Source of the DNA: an uncultured Acidimicrobiaceae bacterium
GTDB lineage: Bacteria; Actinomycetota; Acidimicrobiia; Acidimicrobiales; UBA8592
Assembly: GCA_913031515.1 (NCBI GenBank)
Contig: CAJWET010000111.1
Coordinates: 1-5,616 of the forward strand
Length of the DNA: 5,616 nt
Direction: 5' to 3'
The position numbers and the translations under genes were made by a program. Shown here in pieces: positions 1-5,616 of this stretch (its first letter is position 1; each line of letters opens with the position of its first letter). Under the pieces are notes generated by a model. That model was not told where the DNA came from and searched no databases. It was given only the letters and a program-made list of their open reading frames with translations.

Positions 1-2
1 TC

Positions 3-194
3 TGGGGGTCATTCGTAGTGAATTTCTTGGCCGGAATTGTACTTGCAGCAATATCGGCAAGTACAAACTTCGCCTTCGGTATCCTTGCCTCTGTCTATCC
101 GCTTGGTAATGTCAATATGTGGGCAATTTCCCACGGTTCTTATACTGAAAGAACAAATACATCAAGTAATTACGAGAGTGACGATTATGAGTGA
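3..194 (+). CDS. C-terminal end of an unidentified membrane protein (5' truncated)
   Basis: This is an open frame entering from the left edge and ending at TGA 192-194, giving 63 visible residues. Visible residues 4 to about 33 form a long hydrophobic stretch rich in A, V, I, L, F and G, enough for one long or two short membrane segments. It is followed by a polar, acidic tail (residues 44-63, ending SDDYE) with no hydrophobic residues to speak of. The composition switch from membrane segment to charged tail is typical of a real membrane-protein C-terminus and argues against the overlapping frame that starts at 37. The stop overlaps the ATG of the next gene by 8 bases (ATGAGTGA), so the two are probably translationally coupled. 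I do not recognise the family and assign no function. The start lies outside the window. Confidence 0.62.
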   Translation, partial: WGSFVVNFLAGIVLAAISASTNFAFGILASVYPLGNVNMWAISHGSYTERTNTSSNYESDDYE

Positions 195-639
195 TCATGC
201 AAAACAAAGAACTGTTATTTCAGCAACCCCTCAGCAATGTTTTGATGTTATAACTGATTTCGAACATTATCCTGACTGGGCATCGGATATCAAACAGGCC
301 ACCATTGTTGCTTATGACAACGAAGGTCGGGGAGGGGATGTTCAATTCCGAGCTGCTGCTATGGGCAGAAGCACGACGTACACTTTGCGGTACTACTACG
401 GAAGCAACCCATTACGTGTTGCGTGGAGGCAGATCGAAGGAGATATAACCATAAAAATTGAGGGGGAGTATGAATTCATCCCCATCAATGAAGGAACTGA
501 GACTGAGGTGGCATATCACCTAGCTGCAGACTTAGCTATTCTTGTACCCGGCTTTGTCAAACGGCGAGCAGAATCTCGGATTATGCGTGCTGCATTAGAA
601 GACCTTCGCAAAAGAGTCGAAGTAGTCGTGTCGTCGTGA
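187..639 (+). CDS. SRPBCC-fold protein, TB16.3-like (polyketide cyclase/COQ10 START-like)
   Basis: A 150-residue protein that is one complete SRPBCC (helix-grip) domain, the usual length for single-domain members. The N-terminal strand (residues 7-13) leads into helix 15-23 and the family signature DFEHYPDW (24-31). Antiparallel strands follow to about residue 116, and a long basic C-terminal helix (about 120-146, with KRRAESR and EDLRKRVE) closes the hydrophobic cavity. From memory it aligns end to end with mycobacterial TB16.3 (Rv2185c), especially in the last 45 residues. Such proteins bind hydrophobic ligands such as lipids, quinones or polyketides; the ligand here is unknown and no catalytic residues can be named. 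I chose ATG 187 because it overlaps the upstream stop and the domain begins there. A longer frame from 37 would add 50 residues that clash with the upstream coding frame. It overlaps the glucokinase start by 4 bases. Confidence 0.88.
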   Translation: MSDHAKQRTVISATPQQCFDVITDFEHYPDWASDIKQATIVAYDNEGRGGDVQFRAAAMGRSTTYTLRYYYGSNPLRVAWRQIEGDITIKIEGEYEFIPINEGTETEVAYHLAADLAILVPGFVKRRAESRIMRAALEDLRKRVEVVVSS

Positions 640-1601
640 ATCTGTCAAACCCCATAAGCTTGGGGTTCGATATTGGCGGGACAAATATACGGGGTTTAGT
701 GATACGCCCTGACTATTCAATAAGTGAGTTGGTATCTGAGACTTGCCAGGATGACTATGGCGAGATTCTTCAATCTATAGTACGGATCGCCGGCAACATT
801 CAAAGCCGTGAGAATAGCAAAATAGGGTGCGTCGGCATTGGAGTAGCTGGATTTGTTGATAACTCTGGAGTGGTTCGAACCTCTCCTCACCTCTCAACCT
901 TTACCGAATTTCCCCTCTTCGATAGGGTTCAAGAAGAGTTTGATGTTCCCGTTCTCGTAGAGAATGATGCAACAAGCGCTACATGGGCTGAAGTCCAGTT
1001 AGGTTCAGCTCGGGGAACGGCAAATACCATCATGGTTTGTTTAGGAACTGGAATTGGGGCGGGTTTATATCTAGACCATAGGTTATTTAGGGGAAATTCA
1101 GGATTTGCCGGTGAAGTTGGCCATATGACGGTTGTTCCGGATGGTCTTCCATGCCCGTGCGGCCGTACAGGCTGCTGGGAACGATATGCAGCCGGCTCAT
1201 CTTTGGGTGAGATCGCAGAGTCTCTAATCAGGAGTGGAGAGGTTCGCTCTCTTACTAGTAAAGCCGATAAAGACCTTAGACCTTTCCGGAGTGAGTTGAT
1301 TACTGAACTTGTTTTGGAGGGAGATAAGGAAGCTCTAAAGGTCTTAGATAAGTTTGGGTATTGGTTGGCATTGGGGATCGTAAATCTCGTTAATATTTTC
1401 GACCCGGAAAGAGTAGTCATTGGTGGCGGAATCACGGAATTAGGGGGTTCTTTAATAGATTCAATAAAGAAGAGTTTCGACTTATTAACACCAGAACACT
1501 CACTTAGAGAGAAAAATCTAGTTACTCTCGCTGAATTCGGGAACAAGGCGGGTGCTGTTGGAGCGGCACTGTTAGCGAAGGAACGTTTCTTAAGTACATA
1601 A
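636..1601 (+). CDS. glk: ROK-family glucokinase
   Basis: A 321-residue cytoplasmic sugar kinase expected to phosphorylate glucose to glucose 6-phosphate with ATP; this is the usual length for actinobacterial GlkA. The phosphate-binding loop DIGGT is at residues 12-16. The catalytic aspartate is D111 in the END motif (109-111). LGTGIGAG (136-143) is the second phosphate motif. E160-V-G-H163 and E182 fit the glucose-binding residues of ROK glucokinases. The zinc site is H163 plus C173, C175 and C180 in the CPCGRTGCWE signature. The adenosine motif VIGGG is at 261-265, and a GNKAGAVGAA tail (302-311) closes the fold. There is no N-terminal helix-turn-helix, so it is an enzyme rather than a ROK repressor. 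The start is GTG 636, overlapping the preceding TGA as GTGA; no strong Shine-Dalgarno is visible, suggesting coupled translation. Another hexose or polyphosphate-using specificity cannot be excluded. Confidence 0.93.
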   Translation: MNLSNPISLGFDIGGTNIRGLVIRPDYSISELVSETCQDDYGEILQSIVRIAGNIQSRENSKIGCVGIGVAGFVDNSGVVRTSPHLSTFTEFPLFDRVQEEFDVPVLVENDATSATWAEVQLGSARGTANTIMVCLGTGIGAGLYLDHRLFRGNSGFAGEVGHMTVVPDGLPCPCGRTGCWERYAAGSSLGEIAESLIRSGEVRSLTSKADKDLRPFRSELITELVLEGDKEALKVLDKFGYWLALGIVNLVNIFDPERVVIGGGITELGGSLIDSIKKSFDLLTPEHSLREKNLVTLAEFGNKAGAVGAALLAKERFLST

Positions 1602-1641
1602 ATTGAAAGAGTTGGAAGAAGGTGCACGTTCATTGACGGTT

Positions 1642-1648
1642 AAAGGGA
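1642..1648 (+). promoter_or_regulatory. Probable ribosome binding site of the alaC-like gene
   Basis: The purine run AAAGGGA is the only Shine-Dalgarno-like sequence in the 59-base gap after the glucokinase. It sits 9 bases before TTG 1658 and 12 bases before ATG 1661. Its spacing therefore fits the TTG slightly better, while codon preference favours the ATG. The two starts differ by one residue. Confidence 0.5.
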
Positions 1649-1660
1649 TAGCCTGAGTTG

Positions 1661-2833
1661 ATGGAATTCCGGCGAATAGCAAATATTCCCCCCTATGTTT
1701 TTTCAATCATCAATGATTTAAAAATAAAAGGACGCCATGAGGGGGATGACATCATTGATTTTGGATTTGGAAATCCCGATTTACCATCCCCAAAGATCGC
1801 AGTTGACAAGTTATGTGAAGCTGCGCAAAATCCCAAAAATCACCGGTATTCCCTGAGTAGGGGTATCCCAAAACTTCGAGAAGCGATATGTGGTTTATAC
1901 GAAAATAATTTCGGAGTTTCCCTTGACCCTGAAACCGAGGCGATAAACACAATAGGCGCAAAAGAAGGATTATCTCATTTGATGTGGACACTCGTTCAAC
2001 CTGGAGATGCAGTTCTGGTGCCTTCTCCCTCATACCCTATTCATTTGTATTCACCACTTTTTGCTGGGGCTGAAGTTCGTGAGATCCCCTTATCAAGCGG
2101 ATCCGACTTCTTTGGCGCTATGCGCGAACGGTGGGAGTACAGTTGGCCTCGGCCAAAGGTAATCTTGCTTTCCTTTCCTCATAATCCCACCACAATGTGT
2201 GTCGATTTAGATTTTATGCAACAGGTTGTGGACTTTGCGAAAGAAAAAGATGTTCTTTTGGTTCATGATTTTGCGTATGCAGATCTAGGGTTTGACGGTT
2301 ATAAACCACCTTCAATCCTCCAAGCGAATGGTGGTAAAGATGTAGCTGTAGAGCTCTATTCAATGACGAAATCATTTTCAATGGCGGGTTGGCGTGTTGC
2401 TTTTATGGTTGGAAATAGTGAAGTTATAGCGGCATTGGCGAAGATCAAATCGTATTTGGATTATGGTACTTTTCAACCGATACAAATAGCAGCAACTGTA
2501 ACGATAAACGAAGCTAGCGACCATCCGAAAGAAGTCAACAAAATTTATCAGAGCCGTCGCGATACGTTATGTGATGGTCTCAATAGAATCGGTTGGAATA
2601 TTGAACCCCCAAAGGGGACGATGTTTGCTTGGGCCCCTATCCCTGACCCATACAAAGATATGGGCTCAATAGAATTTGCTTCGTGGCTTGTTAAAGAAGC
2701 AAAGGTGGCCACTTCCCCGGGAGTAGGATTCGGCCCAGGAGGGGAAGGCTATGTCCGGTTTGCTCTGATAGAGAACGAACAACGAATATCTCAAGCTGTT
2801 CGGCTGATCAAGAATACACTCACCGATCTTTAA
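1661..2833 (+). CDS. alaC: Alanine/glutamate-pyruvate aminotransferase, AlaC type (PLP fold type I)
   Basis: A 390-residue class I/II aminotransferase expected to interconvert alanine plus 2-oxoglutarate with pyruvate plus glutamate in the cytoplasm. Counting from ATG 1661, the substrate-side motif is GNPDLPSP (38-45) and the cofactor-binding asparagine is N175 in PHNPT. D203 and Y206 lie in HDFAYADL. The PLP Schiff-base lysine is K237 in SMTKSFSMAGWR, R245 binds the cofactor phosphate, and R366 in YVRFAL binds the substrate carboxylate. Long stretches match E. coli AlaC (YfdZ) from memory, including IKSYLDYGTF and VRFALIEN. It ends about 20 residues earlier than that protein and lacks its C-terminal tail. 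An in-frame TTG one codon upstream (1658) is an alternative start. LL-diaminopimelate aminotransferase is a related alternative, but the close AlaC resemblance makes it less likely. The stop is 7 bases from the convergent glpK stop. Confidence 0.88.
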   Translation: MEFRRIANIPPYVFSIINDLKIKGRHEGDDIIDFGFGNPDLPSPKIAVDKLCEAAQNPKNHRYSLSRGIPKLREAICGLYENNFGVSLDPETEAINTIGAKEGLSHLMWTLVQPGDAVLVPSPSYPIHLYSPLFAGAEVREIPLSSGSDFFGAMRERWEYSWPRPKVILLSFPHNPTTMCVDLDFMQQVVDFAKEKDVLLVHDFAYADLGFDGYKPPSILQANGGKDVAVELYSMTKSFSMAGWRVAFMVGNSEVIAALAKIKSYLDYGTFQPIQIAATVTINEASDHPKEVNKIYQSRRDTLCDGLNRIGWNIEPPKGTMFAWAPIPDPYKDMGSIEFASWLVKEAKVATSPGVGFGPGGEGYVRFALIENEQRISQAVRLIKNTLTDL

Positions 2834-2845
2834 TCTAGATTTAAG
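2828..2845. repeat. Near-perfect palindrome spanning the convergent gene junction
   Basis: CTTTAATCTAGATTTAAG is a perfect 10-base palindrome (AATCTAGATT, 2832-2841) flanked by one T:T mismatch and three more matching pairs. It covers the stop codons of both convergent genes. It could form a weak hairpin in either transcript, but it is AT-rich with no GC stem. A bidirectional transcription terminator is therefore possible but not supported strongly. Confidence 0.4.
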
Positions 2846-4319
2846 CTTTGGCCCATTCTTTGCTACGACTCACTGCTTGTAGCCACCGAGAATGCTCTGC
2901 ATCACAGACCTTCTTTTCTTTTTCCGGCAAAACCTTCACATCTAACTTCCACTTATTTGAAATCTCTGTAAGAGAACCCCAGATGCCTATCGACAGTCCG
3001 GCAAGATAAGCTGCTCCCAATGCAGTTACTTCTTTCGAATGTGACCGCAATACTGGGATCTGTAACTGATCGGCTTGTAGTTGAAGGAGAAGGTCCATTA
3101 CTGAGGCTCCACCATCGACGCGCATATTCTGTATTTTGTGTTTAGAGGCGTTTTGCATAGCATCTGCTACATCACGGGTTTGATAGACCATAGATTCGAT
3201 TACTGCACGTGCTATCTGTGCTTTTCCGGTGCCACGTGTTATCCCTATTAGTACCCCGCGAGCATGAGGGTCCCACCAAGGGCTTCCCAGTCCAGTAAAT
3301 GCTGGGACAATGTGGACGTCGCCTGTATTGGAACATTGAAGGGCCAACGTTTCAAGTTCTGAAACTTCAGAAATAATGCCTAGTCCATCTCTAAGCCATT
3401 GAACCGTCGCTCCTGTCGAGAAGATAGAACCTTCAAGGGCATAGGTTGGAGTAGTGGAATCTGGAGTTTTCAGAAGCCATGCAACGGTTGAAAGTAATCC
3501 CTCAACTGGCTCAGGTGAGTCTCCACCGACATTCATTAGGACAAATGACCCAGTTCCGTAGGTATTTTTTGCATCTCCAATAGAAAATGCGGCATGTCCG
3601 AATAATGAAGCTTGTTGATCTCCTGCAATCCCCCGAATCGGAATCCCACTCCCACAGGAAGCGTTTTTACTTGTACGTCCGAAGTCTCCGTTTGAAGCTC
3701 GGACTTCAGGTAAATATGATTCAGTTACGCCAAATAAGTCGAGAAGTTCATTATCCCATTTCAAGTCGTTGATATTAAACAGCATTGTACGTGAGGCATT
3801 GGAAGCGTCAGTAGCGTGCACCTTTCCACCTGTGAGTTTCCATATCAACCAACTGTCGATCGTTCCGAAAGCAAGTTTTTTCTTTTTTGGTAAATTACGT
3901 AAAATCCATTCAAGTTTTGTGGCAGAGAAATAAGGATCAAGTATTAATCCTGTTGATTTTCTTACTGTGGAGAGCCAGCCTTCAGTTTCAAGTTCTTCGC
4001 AACGTGAAGCTGTTCGGCGATCTTGCCAAACGAGAGCCCTATGGAGTGGGAGTGAAGTTTCACGGTCCCAAACCACTGCAGTTTCACGTTGGTTGGTAAT
4101 TCCGATAGCGGCTATCGGTTGAGTAAGAGTTGCAACTACATTGGCCATCGTAGTTTGGACCGAATTCCAGATCTCCTCTGCATCGTGTTCCACCCAACCC
4201 GGTTCAGGGAAATATTGCGTAAATTCTTTATATGAGGAAGAAATGATCTCTCCGGAGTCGTCTACAGCTAGGGTTCGCACGCCTGTTGTTCCTGCGTCAA
4301 TCGCAAGAATAATCGTCAT
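2841..4319 (-). CDS. glpK: Glycerol kinase (FGGY family)
   Basis: A 492-residue cytoplasmic kinase making sn-glycerol 3-phosphate from glycerol and ATP, at the normal family length. The N-terminal phosphate loop is DAGTTG (8-13), where E. coli has DQGTTS. Glycerol-contacting residues match E. coli GlpK: R78-E79 in GITNQRET, W98, Y130 in LDPYFS, and the catalytic D234 with Q235 in GIAGDQQ. NTYGTGSF (252-259), the PAFTGLGSPWWDP motif (339-351), RVDGGA (400-405) and VTALGAAYLAG (431-441) complete the two actin-like domains. The loop that binds the inhibitor fructose 1,6-bisphosphate in E. coli (GGKGGTR) is replaced near residues 219-225 by a sequence without the key Lys and Arg. The C-terminal IIA-Glc docking segment is also unlike E. 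coli. ATG 4319 is preceded by GAGGAG. It lies 37 bases behind the lipoprotein gene on the same strand, so it is probably the last gene of that operon. Confidence 0.95.
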   Translation of the reverse strand: MTIILAIDAGTTGVRTLAVDDSGEIISSSYKEFTQYFPEPGWVEHDAEEIWNSVQTTMANVVATLTQPIAAIGITNQRETAVVWDRETSLPLHRALVWQDRRTASRCEELETEGWLSTVRKSTGLILDPYFSATKLEWILRNLPKKKKLAFGTIDSWLIWKLTGGKVHATDASNASRTMLFNINDLKWDNELLDLFGVTESYLPEVRASNGDFGRTSKNASCGSGIPIRGIAGDQQASLFGHAAFSIGDAKNTYGTGSFVLMNVGGDSPEPVEGLLSTVAWLLKTPDSTTPTYALEGSIFSTGATVQWLRDGLGIISEVSELETLALQCSNTGDVHIVPAFTGLGSPWWDPHARGVLIGITRGTGKAQIARAVIESMVYQTRDVADAMQNASKHKIQNMRVDGGASVMDLLLQLQADQLQIPVLRSHSKEVTALGAAYLAGLSIGIWGSLTEISNKWKLDVKVLPEKEKKVCDAEHSRWLQAVSRSKEWAKA

Positions 4320-4330
4320 AGGATAATCAT

Positions 4331-4336
4331 CTCCTC
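4331..4336 (-). promoter_or_regulatory. Ribosome binding site of glpK
   Basis: Read on the minus strand, GAGGAG lies 11 bases before ATG 4319, slightly further than usual. An out-of-frame ATG follows it immediately (4330-4328) and opens a four-codon frame whose TGA overlaps the glpK start. Because that ATG has no spacing from the GAGGAG, 4319 remains the best glpK start. Confidence 0.6.
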
Positions 4337-4337
4337 A

Positions 4338-4360
4338 CTAAGGTCGTTTGACGTTCTTAG
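4338..4360 (-). other. Possible intercistronic hairpin before glpK
   Basis: In the minus-strand RNA, CTAAG pairs with CTTAG, then after a three-base bulge (AAC) GTC pairs with GAC around an AAAC loop. The hairpin includes the lipoprotein stop codon (4359-4357) and ends one base before the TGAGGAG stretch of the glpK leader. No U-run follows, so it is not an intrinsic terminator. It could affect mRNA processing or glpK translation, but the stem is short and may be chance. Confidence 0.25.
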
Positions 4361-4935
4361 CCAATGTCTGTTATTTCGGGAGCGTAGCTGATGAATTGGC
4401 CCCTAGTTAGAATATTTTGGTCTCCTTCGTCCGGAGTGGGCCATGTTTTCACCTCATTATCGATAGAGATAATAATGCGTGTAACGTCGCCCGTTTCGGT
4501 AACACTCCAAACTATTTGAGCAAGCGCTTCGGATAGTTGGTCTCCTTCTACTATTTCTAATCCGCCTGGTTCAAAATTAATCGTTGCAGTTTCCCCTTCT
4601 AGGCTTACACCATCTAATGAAAGTCCTACAGGGACTGCCGTGCTTAAAGACATATTTGTTTCAGCTTCTGTCGGGTTTGCGATTAGTTCATTGATGAGAT
4701 CTGTGATTCTTAGTTCAGACCCAGAGAGCTCGCGTGCAACAGGGGTCAGGCGGCTTTCGGCATCAAGTAGATAGATCCTAAAAGTTCGAGATTCCTCACT
4801 AGTTGGGGAATCTACTTGGGGAATCGTGTTTTCAGGGAAAATTGTTTGAATCGATTGGGGAGAGGAGTCTTCAGGTATGCCACAACCTGTGACTATTAAT
4901 GTTGCTAGAAGAAAGGAGGTCACACGTTTTTTCAT
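4357..4935 (-). CDS. GerMN-domain lipoprotein, short LpqB-like
   Basis: A 192-residue predicted secreted lipoprotein. A KKR-positive start and hydrophobic segment (residues 7-16) lead to a lipobox VTGC, so the mature N-terminus would be the lipid-modified C18 at the outer face of the cytoplasmic membrane. A linker rich in S, P, T and E (19-50) begins CGIPEDSSPQ, like the mature start of actinobacterial LpqB. Residues about 52-163 fit a GerMN domain, and the following LTRGQFISYAP tail also recalls the post-GerMN region of LpqB. Full LpqB is about 580 residues and carries a C-terminal beta-propeller; this protein stops before it, cleanly at TAA. Its ATG overlaps the kinase stop as ATGA, and AAGGG (4947-4943) lies 7 bases ahead as Shine-Dalgarno. 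By analogy with LpqB it probably modulates the adjacent sensor kinase, but that is inference. Confidence 0.85.
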   Translation of the reverse strand: MKKRVTSFLLATLIVTGCGIPEDSSPQSIQTIFPENTIPQVDSPTSEESRTFRIYLLDAESRLTPVARELSGSELRITDLINELIANPTEAETNMSLSTAVPVGLSLDGVSLEGETATINFEPGGLEIVEGDQLSEALAQIVWSVTETGDVTRIIISIDNEVKTWPTPDEGDQNILTRGQFISYAPEITDIG

Positions 4936-5616
4936 TTGACTACCCTTGGAAGAGTGATTGAAAATATTGATCCAGGCCTGTCGTCTTTATGTCCCGTTAC
5001 GGCAACCTCTCCGCCATGAAGTTTGATATGCTCTGCAACCAGAGAAAGTCCAAGTCCTGTTCCAGTCCCAGACCCTCTTCGTCCTCCTTCTGCCCCTCGA
5101 GCGAACCTTTCGAAGATAGTATTTCGTTCTTTCTCAGGTATACCTGGGCCATGATCCTCGACGGATATTTCAATATCGCTGTTATTTTGATTTACCGTTA
5201 ACCTTGTCGCTCCACCTGCGTAATTGTTAGCATTCTGCAAAAGGTTGTTCATGACGCGTGCCAGACGCCGTTTATCTGCCTCGATTATGAGTTCTTCAGT
5301 GCAATTGAGGAATTCAATCTCAAGCGTTTCATGTCCGGATTGGATTGTGATTGCCCGAAGGAATTCTTTGAGTATGAATCGTTCTAGGTCTAGAGCATTT
5401 GCATTAACTTCATATCGGGAGATCTCTAGGAGATCTTCTACTAACTGTCGGAATCTTTCTAGATCTTCTGTGAGTAGTTCAAGAGCAACCGATGACGATT
5501 CGTCGTATTCTTTGCTGTTTGCATTTAGCACTTCAAGGGAAGCCATGATAGTTGTAAGTGGTGAACGCAGTTCGTGAGAAACGTTGCTGGCAAACTTTGC
5601 ATCTGCTTGAATACGT
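4932..5616 (-). CDS. mtrB: Sensor histidine kinase, MtrB-like, C-terminal part (5' truncated)
   Basis: The frame is open to the right window edge, so the 227 visible residues are only the kinase core; the sensor domain, membrane segments and start lie outside. An internal ATG at 5546 is not the true start, because the H-box lies upstream of it in the same frame. The phosphoacceptor histidine is encoded at 5576-5574 in SNVSHELRSPLTTI (visible residue 14). The second dimerisation helix carries VEDLLEISRYE, close to the MtrB sequence from memory. The ATP-binding domain shows the N-box NNLLQNANNYA (about 123-133), G1 DHGPGIP (154-160), F-box IFERFARG (167-174) and G2 GTGTGLGLSL (183-192). All catalytic boxes look intact. 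MtrB with response regulator MtrA governs envelope, division and osmotic responses in actinobacteria. The mtrB assignment rests on the kinase core plus the LpqB-like neighbour; mtrA would be expected just beyond the edge. Confidence 0.88.
   Translation of the reverse strand, partial: RIQADAKFASNVSHELRSPLTTIMASLEVLNANSKEYDESSSVALELLTEDLERFRQLVEDLLEISRYEVNANALDLERFILKEFLRAITIQSGHETLEIEFLNCTEELIIEADKRRLARVMNNLLQNANNYAGGATRLTVNQNNSDIEISVEDHGPGIPEKERNTIFERFARGAEGGRRGSGTGTGLGLSLVAEHIKLHGGEVAVTGHKDDRPGSIFSITLPRVVK

Noticed and set aside
141..146. TATACT resembling a -10 promoter element upstream of the SRPBCC gene
   Set aside because: It lies inside the membrane-protein coding frame with no acceptable -35 element about 17 bases upstream.
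37..186. 50-residue N-terminal extension of the SRPBCC protein
   Set aside because: The frame from 37 overlaps the membrane-protein C-terminus in another frame. Its translation does not resemble the domain family, which begins at the residues encoded from 187.
929..1633. Long minus-strand open frame (234 codons) opposite the glucokinase
   Set aside because: It lies antisense to a gene with complete ROK motifs. Its translation is low-complexity, rich in S, P and R, with no recognisable domain, so it is a shadow frame.
1633..1638. TTGACG resembling a -35 element before the aminotransferase
   Set aside because: No -10-like hexamer occurs at a proper distance; the expected place falls on the aminotransferase start.
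1741..2840. Whether the aminotransferase could be a MalY/PatC lyase or a transcriptional regulator of the MocR type
   Set aside because: There is no helix-turn-helix domain, and the motifs throughout match AlaC-type aminotransferases.
5431..5469. Direct repeat AGATCTTCT, two copies 30 bases apart
   Set aside because: It falls in the kinase coding region and reflects repeated Glu-Asp-Leu residues in the helical dimerisation segment.
5224..5577. Plus-strand frame of 117 codons opposite the histidine kinase
   Set aside because: It is antisense to intact kinase boxes, and its translation is mostly S and R repeats without domain features.

Overview
The window reads as a stretch of chromosome from an actinobacterium-like organism with mid-40s percent G+C (estimated by eye from a few lines). 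A marine or freshwater Acidimicrobiia-type lineage is my best guess, but that is inference. The grounds are a sensor kinase followed directly by a GerMN lipoprotein (the actinobacterial mtrB-lpqB arrangement), a small SRPBCC protein that closely resembles mycobacterial TB16.3 from memory, and an actinobacterial-style ROK glucokinase. Coding density is very high. No RNA gene, mobile element, CRISPR array or non-coding stretch over 60 bases was found.

The left half (1 to 2833) is a rightward gene string. It holds the C-terminus of a membrane protein (3-194), a TB16.3-like SRPBCC protein (187-639), a ROK-family glucokinase (636-1601) and an AlaC-type alanine/glutamate-pyruvate aminotransferase (1661-2833). 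The first three are joined by stop/start overlaps of 8 and 4 bases, so they are very probably co-transcribed and translationally coupled. The aminotransferase follows after 59 bases with its own Shine-Dalgarno-like sequence.

The right half (2841 to 5616) is a leftward gene string. In transcription order it holds an MtrB-like sensor histidine kinase, cut by the window edge (4932-5616), then a short GerMN-domain lipoprotein of LpqB type (4357-4935, ATGA overlap), then glycerol kinase glpK (2841-4319, 37 bases downstream). The two strings converge with only 7 bases between their stop codons, and a near-perfect AT-rich 18-base palindrome covers that junction.

Functionally, the left string supplies entry of glucose into glycolysis (glucose 6-phosphate) and interconversion of pyruvate and alanine. 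The right string couples an envelope-sensing two-component pathway and its accessory lipoprotein to phosphorylation of glycerol, which feeds glycolysis and phospholipid synthesis. All complete genes look intact with their catalytic residues. I see nothing that demands a wholly new system. The most interesting points are the reduced LpqB-like protein, glpK at the end of the mtrB-lpqB-like operon, and the small structures at the gene junctions.
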